A DNA stretch of 64,000 nucleotides from Leifsonia sp. AG29 (GCF_009765225.1 NZ_VMSF01000001.1:496001-560000), one strand, 5' to 3'; shown: positions 1-8,998, counted from the first letter of the stretch. Numbers and translations: made by a program. Notes: a model not told the origin generated them from the sequence alone.

Positions 1-2
1 CG

Positions 3-374
3 GGCTGCAGCGCGGCCGACTCCGCGAAGCCCACCCCGACGCCGTCGAGCACGAGCACCGCCGCCCCGGTGCCCGAGGTCGAGAAGAAGGCGATCGCCTG
101 CGAGGACGGCAAGGCGACGGTGACCGAGAACAACATCGAGGCGACCATCGAGGGCGACTGCGCGACCGTCGAGGTGAAGGCGTCCAGCAGCATCGTCAAA
201 GTCGGCGCGGTCGGCACCCTGACGATCGAGGGGGCGATCAACAAGGTCGTCGCCTCCTCCATCGACCAGCTCTCGATCACCGGGAACGGGAACACCGTCG
301 TGACGCCCACCGAGCCGCTCGTCACCGACAACGGCGACCAGAACGAGGTCCTGAAGGAGGAGCGGGCCGGCTGA
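3..374 (+). CDS. DUF3060 lipoprotein, 3' part (start lies before the window)
   Basis: The frame is open from the window edge and begins Gly-Cys-Ser, which looks like the end of a lipobox (Cys is the second visible codon). A Thr/Ser/Pro-rich linker of about 20 residues follows, then a C-terminal domain with the short repeated beta-strand pattern of DUF3060 (acidic and valine-rich, with GNGNTV-type turns). It is therefore probably a lipid-anchored surface protein. The function of the family is not known. The gene ends ten bases before the convergent antiporter gene. The 5' end, with signal peptide and start, is missing from the window. Confidence 0.7.
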   Translation, partial: GCSAADSAKPTPTPSSTSTAAPVPEVEKKAIACEDGKATVTENNIEATIEGDCATVEVKASSSIVKVGAVGTLTIEGAINKVVASSIDQLSITGNGNTVVTPTEPLVTDNGDQNEVLKEERAG

Positions 375-383
375 CCGGTTCCG

Positions 384-2111
384 TCAGCGGGCCCGCGACC
401 GGAGGCGCGTCTCCTCCAGATCGAGCAGGGACTGAGCATCCGTGAGGATGCGCGACGGGTAGGAGCCGCGTGCGCGCTCGAGCAGCAGGCGGCTCCGCTC
501 GGCGTCCACCACGGCGAGCCGGAGAGTCCGGTACACGTGGTGGGGCCGGTTCTCGGCGGGCGTCTCGCTTGCGAGTGCCCGCTCCCAAGCCGACTCGGCC
601 CGCAGGTAGGAGGACTGCCGTACTCGCTCCACGACCTCCGGATCGATCGGCCCCGTCGTGCCGGCGACCGTCTCCGGGTCGTCGAGCACGGCGAGGCCAG
701 CCTCGCTGAGATCGTCCAGCAGCCGGGCGAGCAATCGCCGGTCCTCTCCGGCGTCGGCGCCCTGAAGCCCGAGGGCGCGGATCAGCCAGGGGAGCGTTCC
801 TCCCTGCACCACCAGGCTGACGAAGGCGACCGTGAACGCTATGAGGATCAGCTGCGGGCGGTACGGGATCTCGGCGGGGAGCGACTGGGCGGCCGCGAGG
901 GTGACGACACCGCGCATGCCGGCCCACCCGAGCACGACGCCGCCCCGCCAATCGATGGCCTCCTGGCGGTACTCCTCCAGATCGGTGCGGTGCCGCGCGT
1001 AGCGCTGCTCGGCCCGGAGCTTCCGGAGCGCCTGCCAGCGAAACCGGACCGGATGGTCGCGGAAGTAGCTGATCATCAACCACTCCCGGAGCACCGCGCG
1101 CTCGGCGCGCTCGGCGCGTCTTCGCAAGCCGTAGATCAGCGGCACGATCAGCACGAACCGGATGACGACCAGCGCGCCGAGGGCGATCAGGCCGAGACCG
1201 ATCGCGTCCCACACGCTCAGGATCTCCGGATGCTCGACATCGGTGATGAGCGTCCGGAGCTCGAGGCCGATCAGGAGGAAGACTCCGTTCTCGAGCAGGA
1301 ACTGGATGGTCCTCCAGTTGATCGCGTCGCTGATGCGCGCCTGGGCGCTGAACTCGCGCGGCGCGGCGTGGCCGGTGTAGAGCCCGGTCACGACGACCGC
1401 GAGGACGCCCGAGCCGTGGAGCGCCTCCGTGGGAGCGAACGCCGCGAACGGGACGATGACCGACAGCGCCGTGTCGAGAACGGGGTCGCTCAGCTTGGAG
1501 CGCACCCACACCGAGACGAATCCGACCACCAGCCCGACCACGAGCGCGATCACGACGGCCGAGACGAAGTCGCCGACGCCCTGCCACGGCGTGGTGGCCG
1601 CGCCGAGCGCCACGGCCAACGCGGTCCGCAGCAGCACCAGGGCGGTGGCGTCGTTGACGAGACCCTCTCCCTCCAGGACGGTGAGGAGGCGCGGGGGCAG
1701 TCCGAGCCGGCGGCCGACCGAGGTCGCGGCCACCGCGTCCGGCGGGCTGATGATCGCTCCCAGGGCGATCGCCGCGGCGAGGTCGAGGGCCGGGAGGAGC
1801 GTGAAGAGCACGAACCCGGCGGCGAAGGCGGTGATGATGACGAGCACGACCGAGAGCCCCGCGATCGGAGCCAGGTTGCGACGGAAGTCCGTCAGCGGAG
1901 TGCTGATCGCCGCCGCGTAGAGGATCGGCGGGAGGAGCCCGTCGAGGATGATCTCAGGCGGCACCTCGATCGAGGGGACGCCGGGCAGGAACGACAGCGT
2001 CACCCCGACGATGACCAGGATGATCGGCGCCGCGACACCGAGACGCCGGGCGAACGCGGCCACCCCGACGATCACCGCGACGGCGATGACCGCGTAGACG
2101 CCGAGTTCCAT
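384..2111 (-). CDS. Na+/H+ antiporter, CPA1 (NhaP/NHE-like) family
   Basis: A 575-residue membrane protein. About twelve hydrophobic segments fill residues 1-430, followed by a hydrophilic cytoplasmic tail of about 140 residues. The CPA1 signature ISPPDA lies at residues 121-126 and the EGEGLVNDATA segment, with the conserved Asn-Asp pair of the ion site, at 147-157. Proteins of this family exchange cytoplasmic sodium (or potassium) for protons. The start is supported by a TACTCT -10-like hexamer a few bases upstream, which suggests a leaderless mRNA. The gene lies 23 bp downstream of the TetR gene on the same strand, so read-through from that gene is also possible. Confidence 0.9.
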   Translation of the reverse strand: MELGVYAVIAVAVIVGVAAFARRLGVAAPIILVIVGVTLSFLPGVPSIEVPPEIILDGLLPPILYAAAISTPLTDFRRNLAPIAGLSVVLVIITAFAAGFVLFTLLPALDLAAAIALGAIISPPDAVAATSVGRRLGLPPRLLTVLEGEGLVNDATALVLLRTALAVALGAATTPWQGVGDFVSAVVIALVVGLVVGFVSVWVRSKLSDPVLDTALSVIVPFAAFAPTEALHGSGVLAVVVTGLYTGHAAPREFSAQARISDAINWRTIQFLLENGVFLLIGLELRTLITDVEHPEILSVWDAIGLGLIALGALVVIRFVLIVPLIYGLRRRAERAERAVLREWLMISYFRDHPVRFRWQALRKLRAEQRYARHRTDLEEYRQEAIDWRGGVVLGWAGMRGVVTLAAAQSLPAEIPYRPQLILIAFTVAFVSLVVQGGTLPWLIRALGLQGADAGEDRRLLARLLDDLSEAGLAVLDDPETVAGTTGPIDPEVVERVRQSSYLRAESAWERALASETPAENRPHHVYRTLRLAVVDAERSRLLLERARGSYPSRILTDAQSLLDLEETRLRSRAR

Positions 2112-2134
2112 GCGTCAAGAGTATGAGAGAACGT

Positions 2135-2701
2135 TCAGCGTGCGCGCAGTCCGTCGATCGCCATCGCGATGACGCGGTCGCGCTGAGCGTCGTCGTCGAA
2201 GGCGACACCGGCGATGCCGGACACCATGCGGATCACATCGCCGATGGTCGCGTCGGCCCGCAGCTCGCCGGCCTCCTGGGCGCGGCGCAGCAGCGGCGCA
2301 CCCGCGTCGTAGAGGGAGGTGCGGCAGCTGAGGAGCACGGGCGACTCCTTGTTGAGTCCCTCCAGCAGAGCGCGCTTGGTGCCGATGTAGACCACGAACC
2401 GGGCCAGCCAGGCCGTGACCGCCTCCCAGGGTTCGAGTGCCTCCGCCTCGTGCGCCGCGCGCACCACGGCGTCGACCTCGTCGACGTACACCGCCTCGAC
2501 GAGGGCGTCGCGGGTGGGGAAGTTGCGGTACAGGGTGCCGATGCCGACGCCCGCCCGGCGCGCGATGTCCTCGAGGGAGGCGCCCGTGCCGTCCGCTGCG
2601 AAGGCCTCGCGGGCGGCGGCGAGCAGCGCGTCGAAGTTTCGCCGGGCGTCCGCCCGCTGCGGGCGGACGATGCCGGCGCGCACGGTGTCGGTGGCGCTCA
2701 C
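2135..2701 (-). CDS. TetR/AcrR family repressor next to MFS efflux gene
   Basis: A 188-residue protein with an N-terminal TetR helix-turn-helix (about residues 40-70, with the GVGIGTLYRNFP recognition helix typical of the family) and a C-terminal ligand domain. I chose the GTG start because GAAAGGA lies just upstream, although the reading frame extends much further. It is divergent from the MFS exporter at 2868. The intergenic region holds two palindromes (2741-2759 and 2776-2794), so it most likely represses both itself and the exporter until a ligand binds. The ligand cannot be told from sequence. Confidence 0.9.
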   Translation of the reverse strand: MSATDTVRAGIVRPQRADARRNFDALLAAAREAFAADGTGASLEDIARRAGVGIGTLYRNFPTRDALVEAVYVDEVDAVVRAAHEAEALEPWEAVTAWLARFVVYIGTKRALLEGLNKESPVLLSCRTSLYDAGAPLLRRAQEAGELRADATIGDVIRMVSGIAGVAFDDDAQRDRVIAMAIDGLRAR

Positions 2702-2740
2702 GGCGGGTCCTTTCGGGTCGTCGGAAAGAAGGGGTTGCAA

Positions 2741-2759
2741 ACCGGAGGCCGCCTCCGGT
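2741..2759. promoter_or_regulatory. TetR operator inside the MFS promoter
   Basis: ACCGGAGGC and GCCTCCGGT form a perfect 9-bp inverted repeat around one base. It lies exactly between a TTGCAA -35 (2735-2740) and a TAATGT -10 (2759-2764), spacer 18 bp, on the plus strand. Repressor bound here would block the exporter promoter. A second, weaker copy (ACCGGAGG, 3 bp, CCTCCGAT) lies at 2776-2794. Confidence 0.7.
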
Positions 2760-2867
2760 AATGTCGTATCCACAAACCGGAGGCTCCCTCCGATCGGAGC
2801 CAGCCTCCATTCTACGCCCTTCCCGCTCGAGATCGGCATCCTCTTCGAGAAACGGACACTCACCGAC

Positions 2868-4436
2868 ATGTCTCGACCCCACCCCTGGCGGACCTTCGCC
2901 ATCCTGGCGCTCAGCGTCGGGTCCTTCGCCATCCTCCAGTCCCTCGTCGTCCCCGTCCTCCCCGTGATCCAGGCCGATCTCGGCACGACCACCTCCGGTG
3001 TCACCTGGACCATGACCGCGTGGCTCATCGTCGCCGCGGTCGCCACACCGCTGCTCGGGCGCGTCGGCGACCTCCGCGGCAAGCGTCGCGTGCTCGTGCT
3101 GGCCCTTCTCGCGGTCGGCCTCGGCAGCGTGATCGCCGCCGTCGCTCCGACCATCGGCGTGCTCATCGCCGGCCGCGTCGTCCAGGGGCTCGGCGGCGCG
3201 ATGTTCCCGCTGGCCTTCGGCATCATCCGGGACGAGTTCCCGGCCCACCGCCTCCCGTCCGCCATCGGCGCGATCGCCTCCATCATCGCCATCGGCAGCG
3301 GGCTCGGCACCGTGCTCGCGGGGCCGCTCGCCGCGGCGCTGAGCTGGCGCGGGCTGTTCCTCATCCCCGTCGCGCTGACCACGGTGGCCGCCGTGCTGGC
3401 GCTCGCCTTCATCCCCGAGTCGCCGGAGCGGGCCACGGGAGGCGTGAATCCGTGGGCCGGGCTCCTCCTTTCCGGGTGGCTCGTCGCCCTGCTCCTTCCG
3501 CTCAGCACGGGAGCGCAGTGGGGCTGGGGCTCGCCCGCGGTCGTCGGGCTGTTCGTGCTGGCCGCTCTGCTCCTCGCGGCTTGGATCGTCGTCGAGCTCC
3601 GCTCACGGCACCCGCTCGTCGACATGCGCCTCATGCGCGAGCCGGGCGTGTGGTCCATGAACGCGGCGGCCGTCTTCATCGGCGCGTCCATGTTCGCGGT
3701 GTTCGCGTACTTCCCGCGCTTCGTGCAGACGCCGGTCGCCAGCGGGTACGGGCTGGGCGCGACCGTCGCCGGTTCTGGCCTGCTGATGCTTCCGATGCTG
3801 GTGACGATGGCTGTGACCGGGTTCCTGAGCGGGCCGCTCGCCCGGTGGATCGGCTTCCGTGCTCAGATCGTGCTCGCGGCGCTCGTGATGGGGGCGTCGA
3901 GTCTTTCGCTCGCCTTCCTCCACGGCACCCTCCTCGCGGTCGCCTCGGCCTCGGGAGCTTTCGGGATCGGCCTCGGCATCATCTACGCCGCTATCACGAG
4001 CGTGGTGGTCCAGAGCGTTCCCGCCACCCAGACCGGCATCGCGAGCGGGATGAACGCCAACCTCCGCACCGTCGGCTCAGCGATCGGGGCCGCGGTCATG
4101 ACGGCGCTCGTGACCGGAACGATCGGGCGCGGCGGTCTCCCGGCCGAGTCCGGCTACACCGAGGGCTTCGCGACGGCGGGCCTGCTGGCTGTCGCCGCCG
4201 GAGTGGTCACGGTGGTCGCGGTGGTGCTCATGCGGGCCCGCGAACGCCGGGTACAGGCCGCCGAGCAGGTGGCCGCCGTCGCCGGTCTCGCCCGGATGGA
4301 GGCGGACACCGCGGACGCCGCCCGGGCGGAGGCCGAAGAGATGGCCCGTCTCGTCGCACACGTCGAGCGCGACCTCGGGCTCGAAGTCGGTGGGGCGGCG
4401 CAGCCGGGGAGGCGCGACTCGCTCGAAGTGGCCTGA
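2868..4436 (+). CDS. MFS drug-efflux transporter, DHA2 (EmrB/QacA-like)
   Basis: A 522-residue protein with a hydrophobicity pattern of about 14 membrane segments. The motif A loop GRVGDLRGKRR lies at residues 64-74 between TM2 and TM3, and the C-terminal tail is charged. Such transporters export drugs or toxic metabolites using the proton gradient. The open frame runs further upstream, but the ATG at 2868 begins directly before the first membrane segment and lies downstream of the recognisable promoter, so I prefer it. It is divergent from and probably controlled by the TetR gene at 2135-2701. A GC hairpin follows its stop codon. Confidence 0.9.
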   Translation: MSRPHPWRTFAILALSVGSFAILQSLVVPVLPVIQADLGTTTSGVTWTMTAWLIVAAVATPLLGRVGDLRGKRRVLVLALLAVGLGSVIAAVAPTIGVLIAGRVVQGLGGAMFPLAFGIIRDEFPAHRLPSAIGAIASIIAIGSGLGTVLAGPLAAALSWRGLFLIPVALTTVAAVLALAFIPESPERATGGVNPWAGLLLSGWLVALLLPLSTGAQWGWGSPAVVGLFVLAALLLAAWIVVELRSRHPLVDMRLMREPGVWSMNAAAVFIGASMFAVFAYFPRFVQTPVASGYGLGATVAGSGLLMLPMLVTMAVTGFLSGPLARWIGFRAQIVLAALVMGASSLSLAFLHGTLLAVASASGAFGIGLGIIYAAITSVVVQSVPATQTGIASGMNANLRTVGSAIGAAVMTALVTGTIGRGGLPAESGYTEGFATAGLLAVAAGVVTVVAVVLMRARERRVQAAEQVAAVAGLARMEADTADAARAEAEEMARLVAHVERDLGLEVGGAAQPGRRDSLEVA

Positions 4437-4461
4437 GCCCTCGTGGTTCGTTGTCCGCTGA

Positions 4462-4494
4462 GGCGGCGGTCCGGGTCAGGCCCGGGCCGCCGCC
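4462..4494 (+). terminator. GC-rich hairpin after the MFS gene
   Basis: Two 14-base arms (4462-4475 and 4481-4494) pair with one G-T wobble around a 5-base loop. There is no T run. It overlaps the last codons of the convergent gene at 4476-5024 and may stop transcription from both sides. Confidence 0.55.
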
Positions 4495-5024
4495 TCGCTG
4501 CGCCAGCGGGCGAGGAGCGCCCACGGGTCGCCGACGCCCTCCGCCAGCCCGGCGATGTGCCGCAGCAGGTCGTCGTCCGTCTCGAACCACTCGGTGCCGG
4601 GGATCCGGAGGCGCGCGAACTGGGCGTGCCTCCGCTGCTCGACGGTGCGGTCGCCCCGCTCGAAGGCCACCACCTCGTCGTGCGGCAGGCTCGCGAACCG
4701 CTGAGACGGATTGGCGGACGTCCCGATCTTGATCCGGTCGCGGTAGCGCAGGTAGTAGACGACGTCCACCCGGGAGGCGCGGGAGTCGTCCGGTGGAGGC
4801 TCGCCCACCCTCCACTCGCAGACCGCGCAGAGCCACCCGGAGGGGTACCGGACCCCGAGCCGGGACCCGCAGAACGCGCACGGCGACGGGAGCAGATCGG
4901 TCGTCCCGAACTCGCCCGCCACCCAGTCGTGGGCTTCCAGCAGGTGGGGGAGGCACAGCGGCACCGGGGCGTCGGCCGGCACCGCCCCTCCGCAGAGGGC
5001 GCACCCGGGAGCGTGATCCGACAC
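4476..5024 (-). CDS. Zinc-ribbon protein with GIY-YIG (T5orf172/Mug113-type) domain
   Basis: A 182-residue protein. The N-terminal half holds Cys pairs C8/C11, C24, C49/C52 and C66/C69, which look like small zinc ribbons. The C-terminal half starts VYYLRYRDRIKIGTS (about 89-103), the first strands of the T5orf172 branch of GIY-YIG nuclease folds, and continues with the R-x-E-type helix region. Whether it cuts DNA is not known. I used the GTG start because it gives the first Cys pair at the N-terminus; no clear Shine-Dalgarno is present. Just upstream lies one copy of a 111-bp repeat element (5091-5201), which also occurs next to the DUF559 nuclease-like gene near 58 kb. Confidence 0.7.
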   Translation of the reverse strand: MSDHAPGCALCGGAVPADAPVPLCLPHLLEAHDWVAGEFGTTDLLPSPCAFCGSRLGVRYPSGWLCAVCEWRVGEPPPDDSRASRVDVVYYLRYRDRIKIGTSANPSQRFASLPHDEVVAFERGDRTVEQRRHAQFARLRIPGTEWFETDDDLLRHIAGLAEGVGDPWALLARWRSEAAARA

Positions 5025-5090
5025 GCTGGGAGCGTACGCCCGACGGACGACAGCGGCCGCCCGGCCCCGGCCGGCCGGCCCCTCCCGGAG

Positions 5091-5201
5091 CCGTTGAACG
5101 ATTGAACGGTCGCTCGTGGCCCCCTCAGGGCGTCGTGGAGGCGGCGAGGGGGCCATTGGTGACGGCTCACGCGGCCCCGAGGGTCCGAGGCCTGTGGATA
5201 A
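5091..5201 (-). repeat. DnaA-box/hairpin repeat element, copy 1
   Basis: Read on the minus strand it has: TTATCCACAG (5201-5192), a 36-base variable stretch, TGGCCCCCTC, a 19-base loop, GAGGGGGCCA (arms at 5146-5155 and 5117-5126), then CCGTTCAATCGTTCAACGG at the other end (5109-5091). The same parts in the same order and nearly the same spacing are seen at 58078-58187 and 58348-58457. The loop sequence is not conserved but its length is. It lies between the GIY-YIG gene and the apbE-like gene, with the tail facing the former. Confidence 0.85.
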
Positions 5202-5287
5202 CCGGTCGCGGCGAGGGCGTTCGGCTTTCGGCTCCCGCAAAGCCGGTTACGGCAGGCTGACCCGGTACGACATCCGAAGGGAGCCGA

Positions 5288-6028
5288 GTGAGACGCGTCG
5301 AGACCGTGATGGGCATCCCGATGTCGGTCGACCTGCGGGCCGACGACGCCGCGGCCGCTGCCGCCGCCGAGGCCGCCTTCGCCGTGCTCGAGGCCGCCGA
5401 CCGGCGATTCAGCCGCCACCGGCCCGACAGCGAGCTGTCGGCGCTGAACCGCGGCAGCCTCCCCGAGGAGGAACGGAGCGCCGATCTGCGGGAGGTGCTG
5501 GCCATCGGCGAGCAGCTGCACGTCGCCACGTCGGGCGCCTTCACCCTGCGGGCGGCAGACGGCAGCATCGACACGGACGGCATCGTGAAGGGGTGGGCGG
5601 CCGACCGGGCGGCCCGAGCGCTGCGGAGTCACGGCATCCGGTCGTTCTGCCTCAACGCGGGCGGCGACGTCGCGGTCGGGGCAGCACCCGAGGGGCAACC
5701 GGCCTGGAACATCGGCATCCGATCGCCGGAGTCACCCGATCGCATGCTCGCCGTGCTGACCGTCGCCGATGGTGCTGTGGCCACGTCCGGGGCGTACGAG
5801 CGCGGCGAGCACATCGTCGACGGGCGCACCGGGGCCCCGGCGCGGGCGCTCGCGAGCGCCACCGTGCTCGCGCCGGACCTGACGACCGCCGACGTGCTCG
5901 CAACGGCGGTCTTCGCGATCGGGGAGGCGGGGGTCGGCTGGGCGCTCGGGCACGGGGCGACCGGCGTGCTCGCCCTCACAGCTGATGGCCGCCTCCTCGC
6001 GGCGGGCACCGTACCGTTCGCGCGGTGA
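5288..6028 (+). CDS. apbE: FAD:protein FMN transferase (ApbE family)
   Basis: A 246-residue protein matching ApbE along its length: the N-terminal MGIPMSVDLR strand, the FSRHRPDSELSALNR segment, then DTDGIVKGWAADRA and the AGGDVAVG loop of the flavin-binding fold, and HIVDGRTG near the C-terminus. ApbE enzymes attach FMN to a threonine of partner flavoproteins using FAD as donor. No signal peptide is seen, so it is probably cytoplasmic, and no partner flavoprotein is visible nearby. The GTG start has AAGGGAG seven bases upstream. Confidence 0.88.
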   Translation: MRRVETVMGIPMSVDLRADDAAAAAAAEAAFAVLEAADRRFSRHRPDSELSALNRGSLPEEERSADLREVLAIGEQLHVATSGAFTLRAADGSIDTDGIVKGWAADRAARALRSHGIRSFCLNAGGDVAVGAAPEGQPAWNIGIRSPESPDRMLAVLTVADGAVATSGAYERGEHIVDGRTGAPARALASATVLAPDLTTADVLATAVFAIGEAGVGWALGHGATGVLALTADGRLLAAGTVPFAR

Positions 6029-6056
6029 CGCGGGCCGCCGAGAGACGCCGTCGCTG

Positions 6057-7046
6057 TCAGCGCGGAGGAAAGCAGCGGATCAGCGTGAGCGTCCCCTCCA
6101 CGCCCAACTCACCATCGCCGTAAGCGGTGAGGACGGTCGCGCCGCGCTTCAGCGGGATCTCGCTGCCGTCGCGTCGCCCGACGAGAGCGCCCTCGCCGTC
6201 GATGATGACGAGCACCGAGAAGGAGGGCTCGAGCTCCCTGCTGCCGGAGATCCGGATGCGTTCGGCCCCGAAGAACGGGTCGGCGTCGGCCGGGAAGAGT
6301 TCGTCGCCGCGGCCGCTTCGAAGCCGCGCGATCGCGTCGGCGTCCGTCGGCCGGCGGTTCAGCCCGCCGATGGCGGTGTCGAGGTCGAGCCCGAGGAGGG
6401 CGTCGGCGGCGGGGAGCCCGCGACGCTCGAGCAGCATGGAGAGGTCGGTCGGCTGCTGGAGCTCGACCAGGGTGACGCCGGGACCGATCGCGTGCGCGAG
6501 GCCGGCGGGCACGAGGAGGGTGTCCCCGGCGGCAAGCGGGAGCCGGTTCATGGCGGCGAGCATCGCCTCGGCGTCCTGACCGTCCCACCAGTCGCGGACC
6601 TCGGCCTCGGTCACCTGGCGCGCGAAGCCGAGCGTCGCGTAGGCACCGGGCTGCGCCTCCAGGATCGCCCAGGCCTCGGTCTTGCCGTGCGGGCTGCGGA
6701 GGTGCCGGGCCGCGAACGCGTCATCCGGGTGATAGTGCACGAACAGTCGCTCGGCCGTGTCGAGGAGCTTCACGAGGAGCATGGTGCGCGCGCCGAACCG
6801 GTGGAGGTGCTCCTCGCCGAGGAAGTGCACCGGATCCGCTAGGACCGCGTCGCGCAGCGTGCGGCCGTCCGGCAGAACGGTGAGCCCGACGCCTCCACCC
6901 GACCAGATCTCGGTGGTCGAGGCGACGAAGTCCTCCGGGACCGACTCGCCGGGCTGCGGGGTGCCCCGGAACCGGGCGATCCCGGCGCCGCCCCGGTACG
7001 GACGGTCGAGCGGCTGGTTGGGGCCGAGGAGGAGCGGAGTCATCAT
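6057..7046 (-). CDS. manA: Mannose-6-phosphate isomerase, class I (cupin)
   Basis: A 329-residue protein. The type I isomerase metal site is visible: the HYHPDD segment, then KTEAW (Glu ligand) and the later cupin strand LVPAGLAHAIG. These enzymes interconvert mannose 6-phosphate and fructose 6-phosphate with zinc. It is somewhat shorter than the enterobacterial form (about 390), which is common in actinobacteria. Two adjacent ATG codons (7046 and 7043) could start it; the frame opens slightly earlier. It is divergent from the PPK2 gene. Confidence 0.85.
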   Translation of the reverse strand: MMTPLLLGPNQPLDRPYRGGAGIARFRGTPQPGESVPEDFVASTTEIWSGGGVGLTVLPDGRTLRDAVLADPVHFLGEEHLHRFGARTMLLVKLLDTAERLFVHYHPDDAFAARHLRSPHGKTEAWAILEAQPGAYATLGFARQVTEAEVRDWWDGQDAEAMLAAMNRLPLAAGDTLLVPAGLAHAIGPGVTLVELQQPTDLSMLLERRGLPAADALLGLDLDTAIGGLNRRPTDADAIARLRSGRGDELFPADADPFFGAERIRISGSRELEPSFSVLVIIDGEGALVGRRDGSEIPLKRGATVLTAYGDGELGVEGTLTLIRCFPPR

Positions 7047-7170
7047 CGTCCAGCACGCTACCCGCATGTCGCTCGCCCAGAGGCTGGGCCGGGGTCGCCG
7101 GCGTCGCTACGCGTACACGCGCCGGTGGTACGCTCCGGGCATTCCCGCCCCTGCGGAGCAAGGAGACATC

Positions 7171-8079
7171 GTGACCGAGGACGTGCCCGTCAGCGACCTC
7201 CGCGAGTACATCGAGTACCTGCGCGAGCGCGGTTACTCCGTGCAGAACGGGCACACCCCCGACCCGGACCTCATCGACCCGGAAGGCAACCCGGTCTACA
7301 CGTGGCAGGAGGGTTACCCGTACGACGAGCTGATGAGCCGCGAGGAGTACGAGGTCGAGAAGTACCGCCTCCAAGTGGAGCTGCTCAAGTTCCAGTACTG
7401 GCTGGAGGACAACGACCGCCAGGCGATCATCGTCTTCGAGGGACGCGACGCGGCCGGCAAGGGAGGGACGATCAAGCGGTTCACGGAGCACCTCAACCCG
7501 CGCACCTCCCGGGTCGTCGCGCTCTCGAAGCCGAGTGACCGCGAACGGGGTCAGTGGTACTTCCAGCGCTACATCCAGCACCTCCCGACCGCCGGCGAGA
7601 TCGTGATGTTCGACCGTTCCTGGTACAACCGGGCGGGCGTCGAGCGCGTGATGGGGTTCTGCAGCGACGACGAGTACGAGCAGTTCATGTCCCAGGCGCC
7701 CGCCTTCGAGAAGATGCTCGTCGACTCGGGCATCCACCTGACCAAGTTCTGGTTCTCGGTTTCGCGCACCGAGCAGCGCACGCGGTTCGCGATCCGTCAG
7801 CTCGACCCGGTCCGGCGCTGGAAGCTCTCGCCGATGGACCTGGCCTCCCTCGACAAGTGGGACGAGTACACGGCCGCCAAGGAGAAGATGCTCCGCCGCA
7901 CGGACAAGCGGCACGCCCCTTGGACCATCGTCCGCTCCAACGACAAGAAGCGTGCCCGGGTCAACGCCATGCGGTTCTTCTTGAACCAGTTCGACTACGA
8001 GGGCAAGGACTCGTCGGTCGTGACGCGCCCCGACCCGCTGCTCGTGATGCGTGGGAAGCAGGAGGGCCTGGAGGAGTAG
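7171..8079 (+). CDS. ppk2: Polyphosphate kinase 2 (PPK2)
   Basis: A 302-residue protein with a Walker A-type loop GRDAAGKGGT (91-100) and a Walker B-type segment MFDRSWYNRAG (146-156), followed by the lid and the FRQLDP-like region RFAIRQLDPVRRWKLSPMD, all typical of the PPK2 family. PPK2 enzymes transfer phosphate between polyphosphate and nucleotides; the single-domain form with a 75-residue N-terminal extension fits class I. The GTG start is preceded by AAGGAG at good spacing, although an in-frame reading extends upstream through the manA region. Confidence 0.92.
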   Translation: MTEDVPVSDLREYIEYLRERGYSVQNGHTPDPDLIDPEGNPVYTWQEGYPYDELMSREEYEVEKYRLQVELLKFQYWLEDNDRQAIIVFEGRDAAGKGGTIKRFTEHLNPRTSRVVALSKPSDRERGQWYFQRYIQHLPTAGEIVMFDRSWYNRAGVERVMGFCSDDEYEQFMSQAPAFEKMLVDSGIHLTKFWFSVSRTEQRTRFAIRQLDPVRRWKLSPMDLASLDKWDEYTAAKEKMLRRTDKRHAPWTIVRSNDKKRARVNAMRFFLNQFDYEGKDSSVVTRPDPLLVMRGKQEGLEE

Positions 8080-8113
8080 GGACGTCGGTGCCGGCCCCGC
8101 CCTCTGCCGTTCC

Positions 8114-8998
8114 TCAGAGGCTGTCCGGGTCGAGGTTGAGCCGGGTGGAGGCGTACAAGGTCTGAGCACCGGTGATGGTGCCGAGATCCGAGTTGAGCCA
8201 GACGAGGTCTTGGACGGTGATGCCGAACCTCGCCGCCACCGCATCGGTCGTGTCCCCCTGCGCCACGTCGTAGTGCTTGGGGGCGCCGGCGGCGGTCGTC
8301 GCGCTCACGGTGCCCATGGCGTTCGGCCGCGCCCCGCCGTCGACCGTGTGGACGTTCGACTGCCGGACCGGGACGGACCACCGCACGGTGTTCACCGCGA
8401 GGACCTTGTCGGGCCCGAGCTCCTGCGGCACATCGTCGGATGCGGAGGCGGATGAGTAGGTCACCAGCGCCTTCAGATAGGAGGGTTGCCCCTCCTCGAT
8501 GGGGCCGACGGACGACGCGGCCCCGCTCGTCGGGCCGCCAAGCAGATGATCGCCGACGCCGTGGAAGGTGAGACCGTCGCCGACGCGCGGAGGGATCTCG
8601 AGCAGGGTCACCGAGACCGGGATGGGCACCGTCGAGGTAAACCTGGAGTACTGGGCCGAATAGGTGTTGTCGCCGTCCGAGACGATCCGGTAGTGGAAGT
8701 GGATGCTGCCCTTCGGTGAAGCGACGTCGCCCTCGGCCACGACGGTTCCCGTGGGCACCGGCGTGAGGGTCGGCGGCGGGGGAGGCGGCGCGGTCGGCGT
8801 CGGGCTCGCTGAGCTCACGGTGCTCTCGCGGGCGGCCGTGGCCGTCGGCGAGGCCTTCGGTGTCTTGCGCGCATGCGTATGCGTCGCTGACGGGCCCGAT
8901 GCCTGCGCCTGACCCAGCAGAGCGCATCCCGACAGGACCATGGCTGCGATCATCACGGCGCCGATGGCCCCCGCGAATCGACGTGTCTTTCGAATCAC
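8114..8998 (-). CDS. LysM-domain lipoprotein
   Basis: A 294-residue protein. An N-terminal signal peptide ends in the lipobox LSGC (Cys at residue 25), followed by a Thr/Ser/Pro-rich linker that includes six consecutive prolines. The middle domain is unrecognised. A C-terminal LysM module (about 241-289: YDVAQGDTTDAVAARFGITVQDLVWLN in outline) should bind peptidoglycan. It is thus probably membrane-anchored and wall-attached. The GTG start is preceded by GGGG at reasonable spacing. It shares no operon with its neighbours. Confidence 0.82.
   Translation of the reverse strand: MIRKTRRFAGAIGAVMIAAMVLSGCALLGQAQASGPSATHTHARKTPKASPTATAARESTVSSASPTPTAPPPPPPTLTPVPTGTVVAEGDVASPKGSIHFHYRIVSDGDNTYSAQYSRFTSTVPIPVSVTLLEIPPRVGDGLTFHGVGDHLLGGPTSGAASSVGPIEEGQPSYLKALVTYSSASASDDVPQELGPDKVLAVNTVRWSVPVRQSNVHTVDGGARPNAMGTVSATTAAGAPKHYDVAQGDTTDAVAARFGITVQDLVWLNSDLGTITGAQTLYASTRLNLDPDSL

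Noticed and set aside
537-2126. Long plus-strand frame opposite the Na+/H+ antiporter
   Set aside because: Arg/Asp/Glu-rich shadow translation; the minus frame has clear CPA1 motifs and membrane segments.
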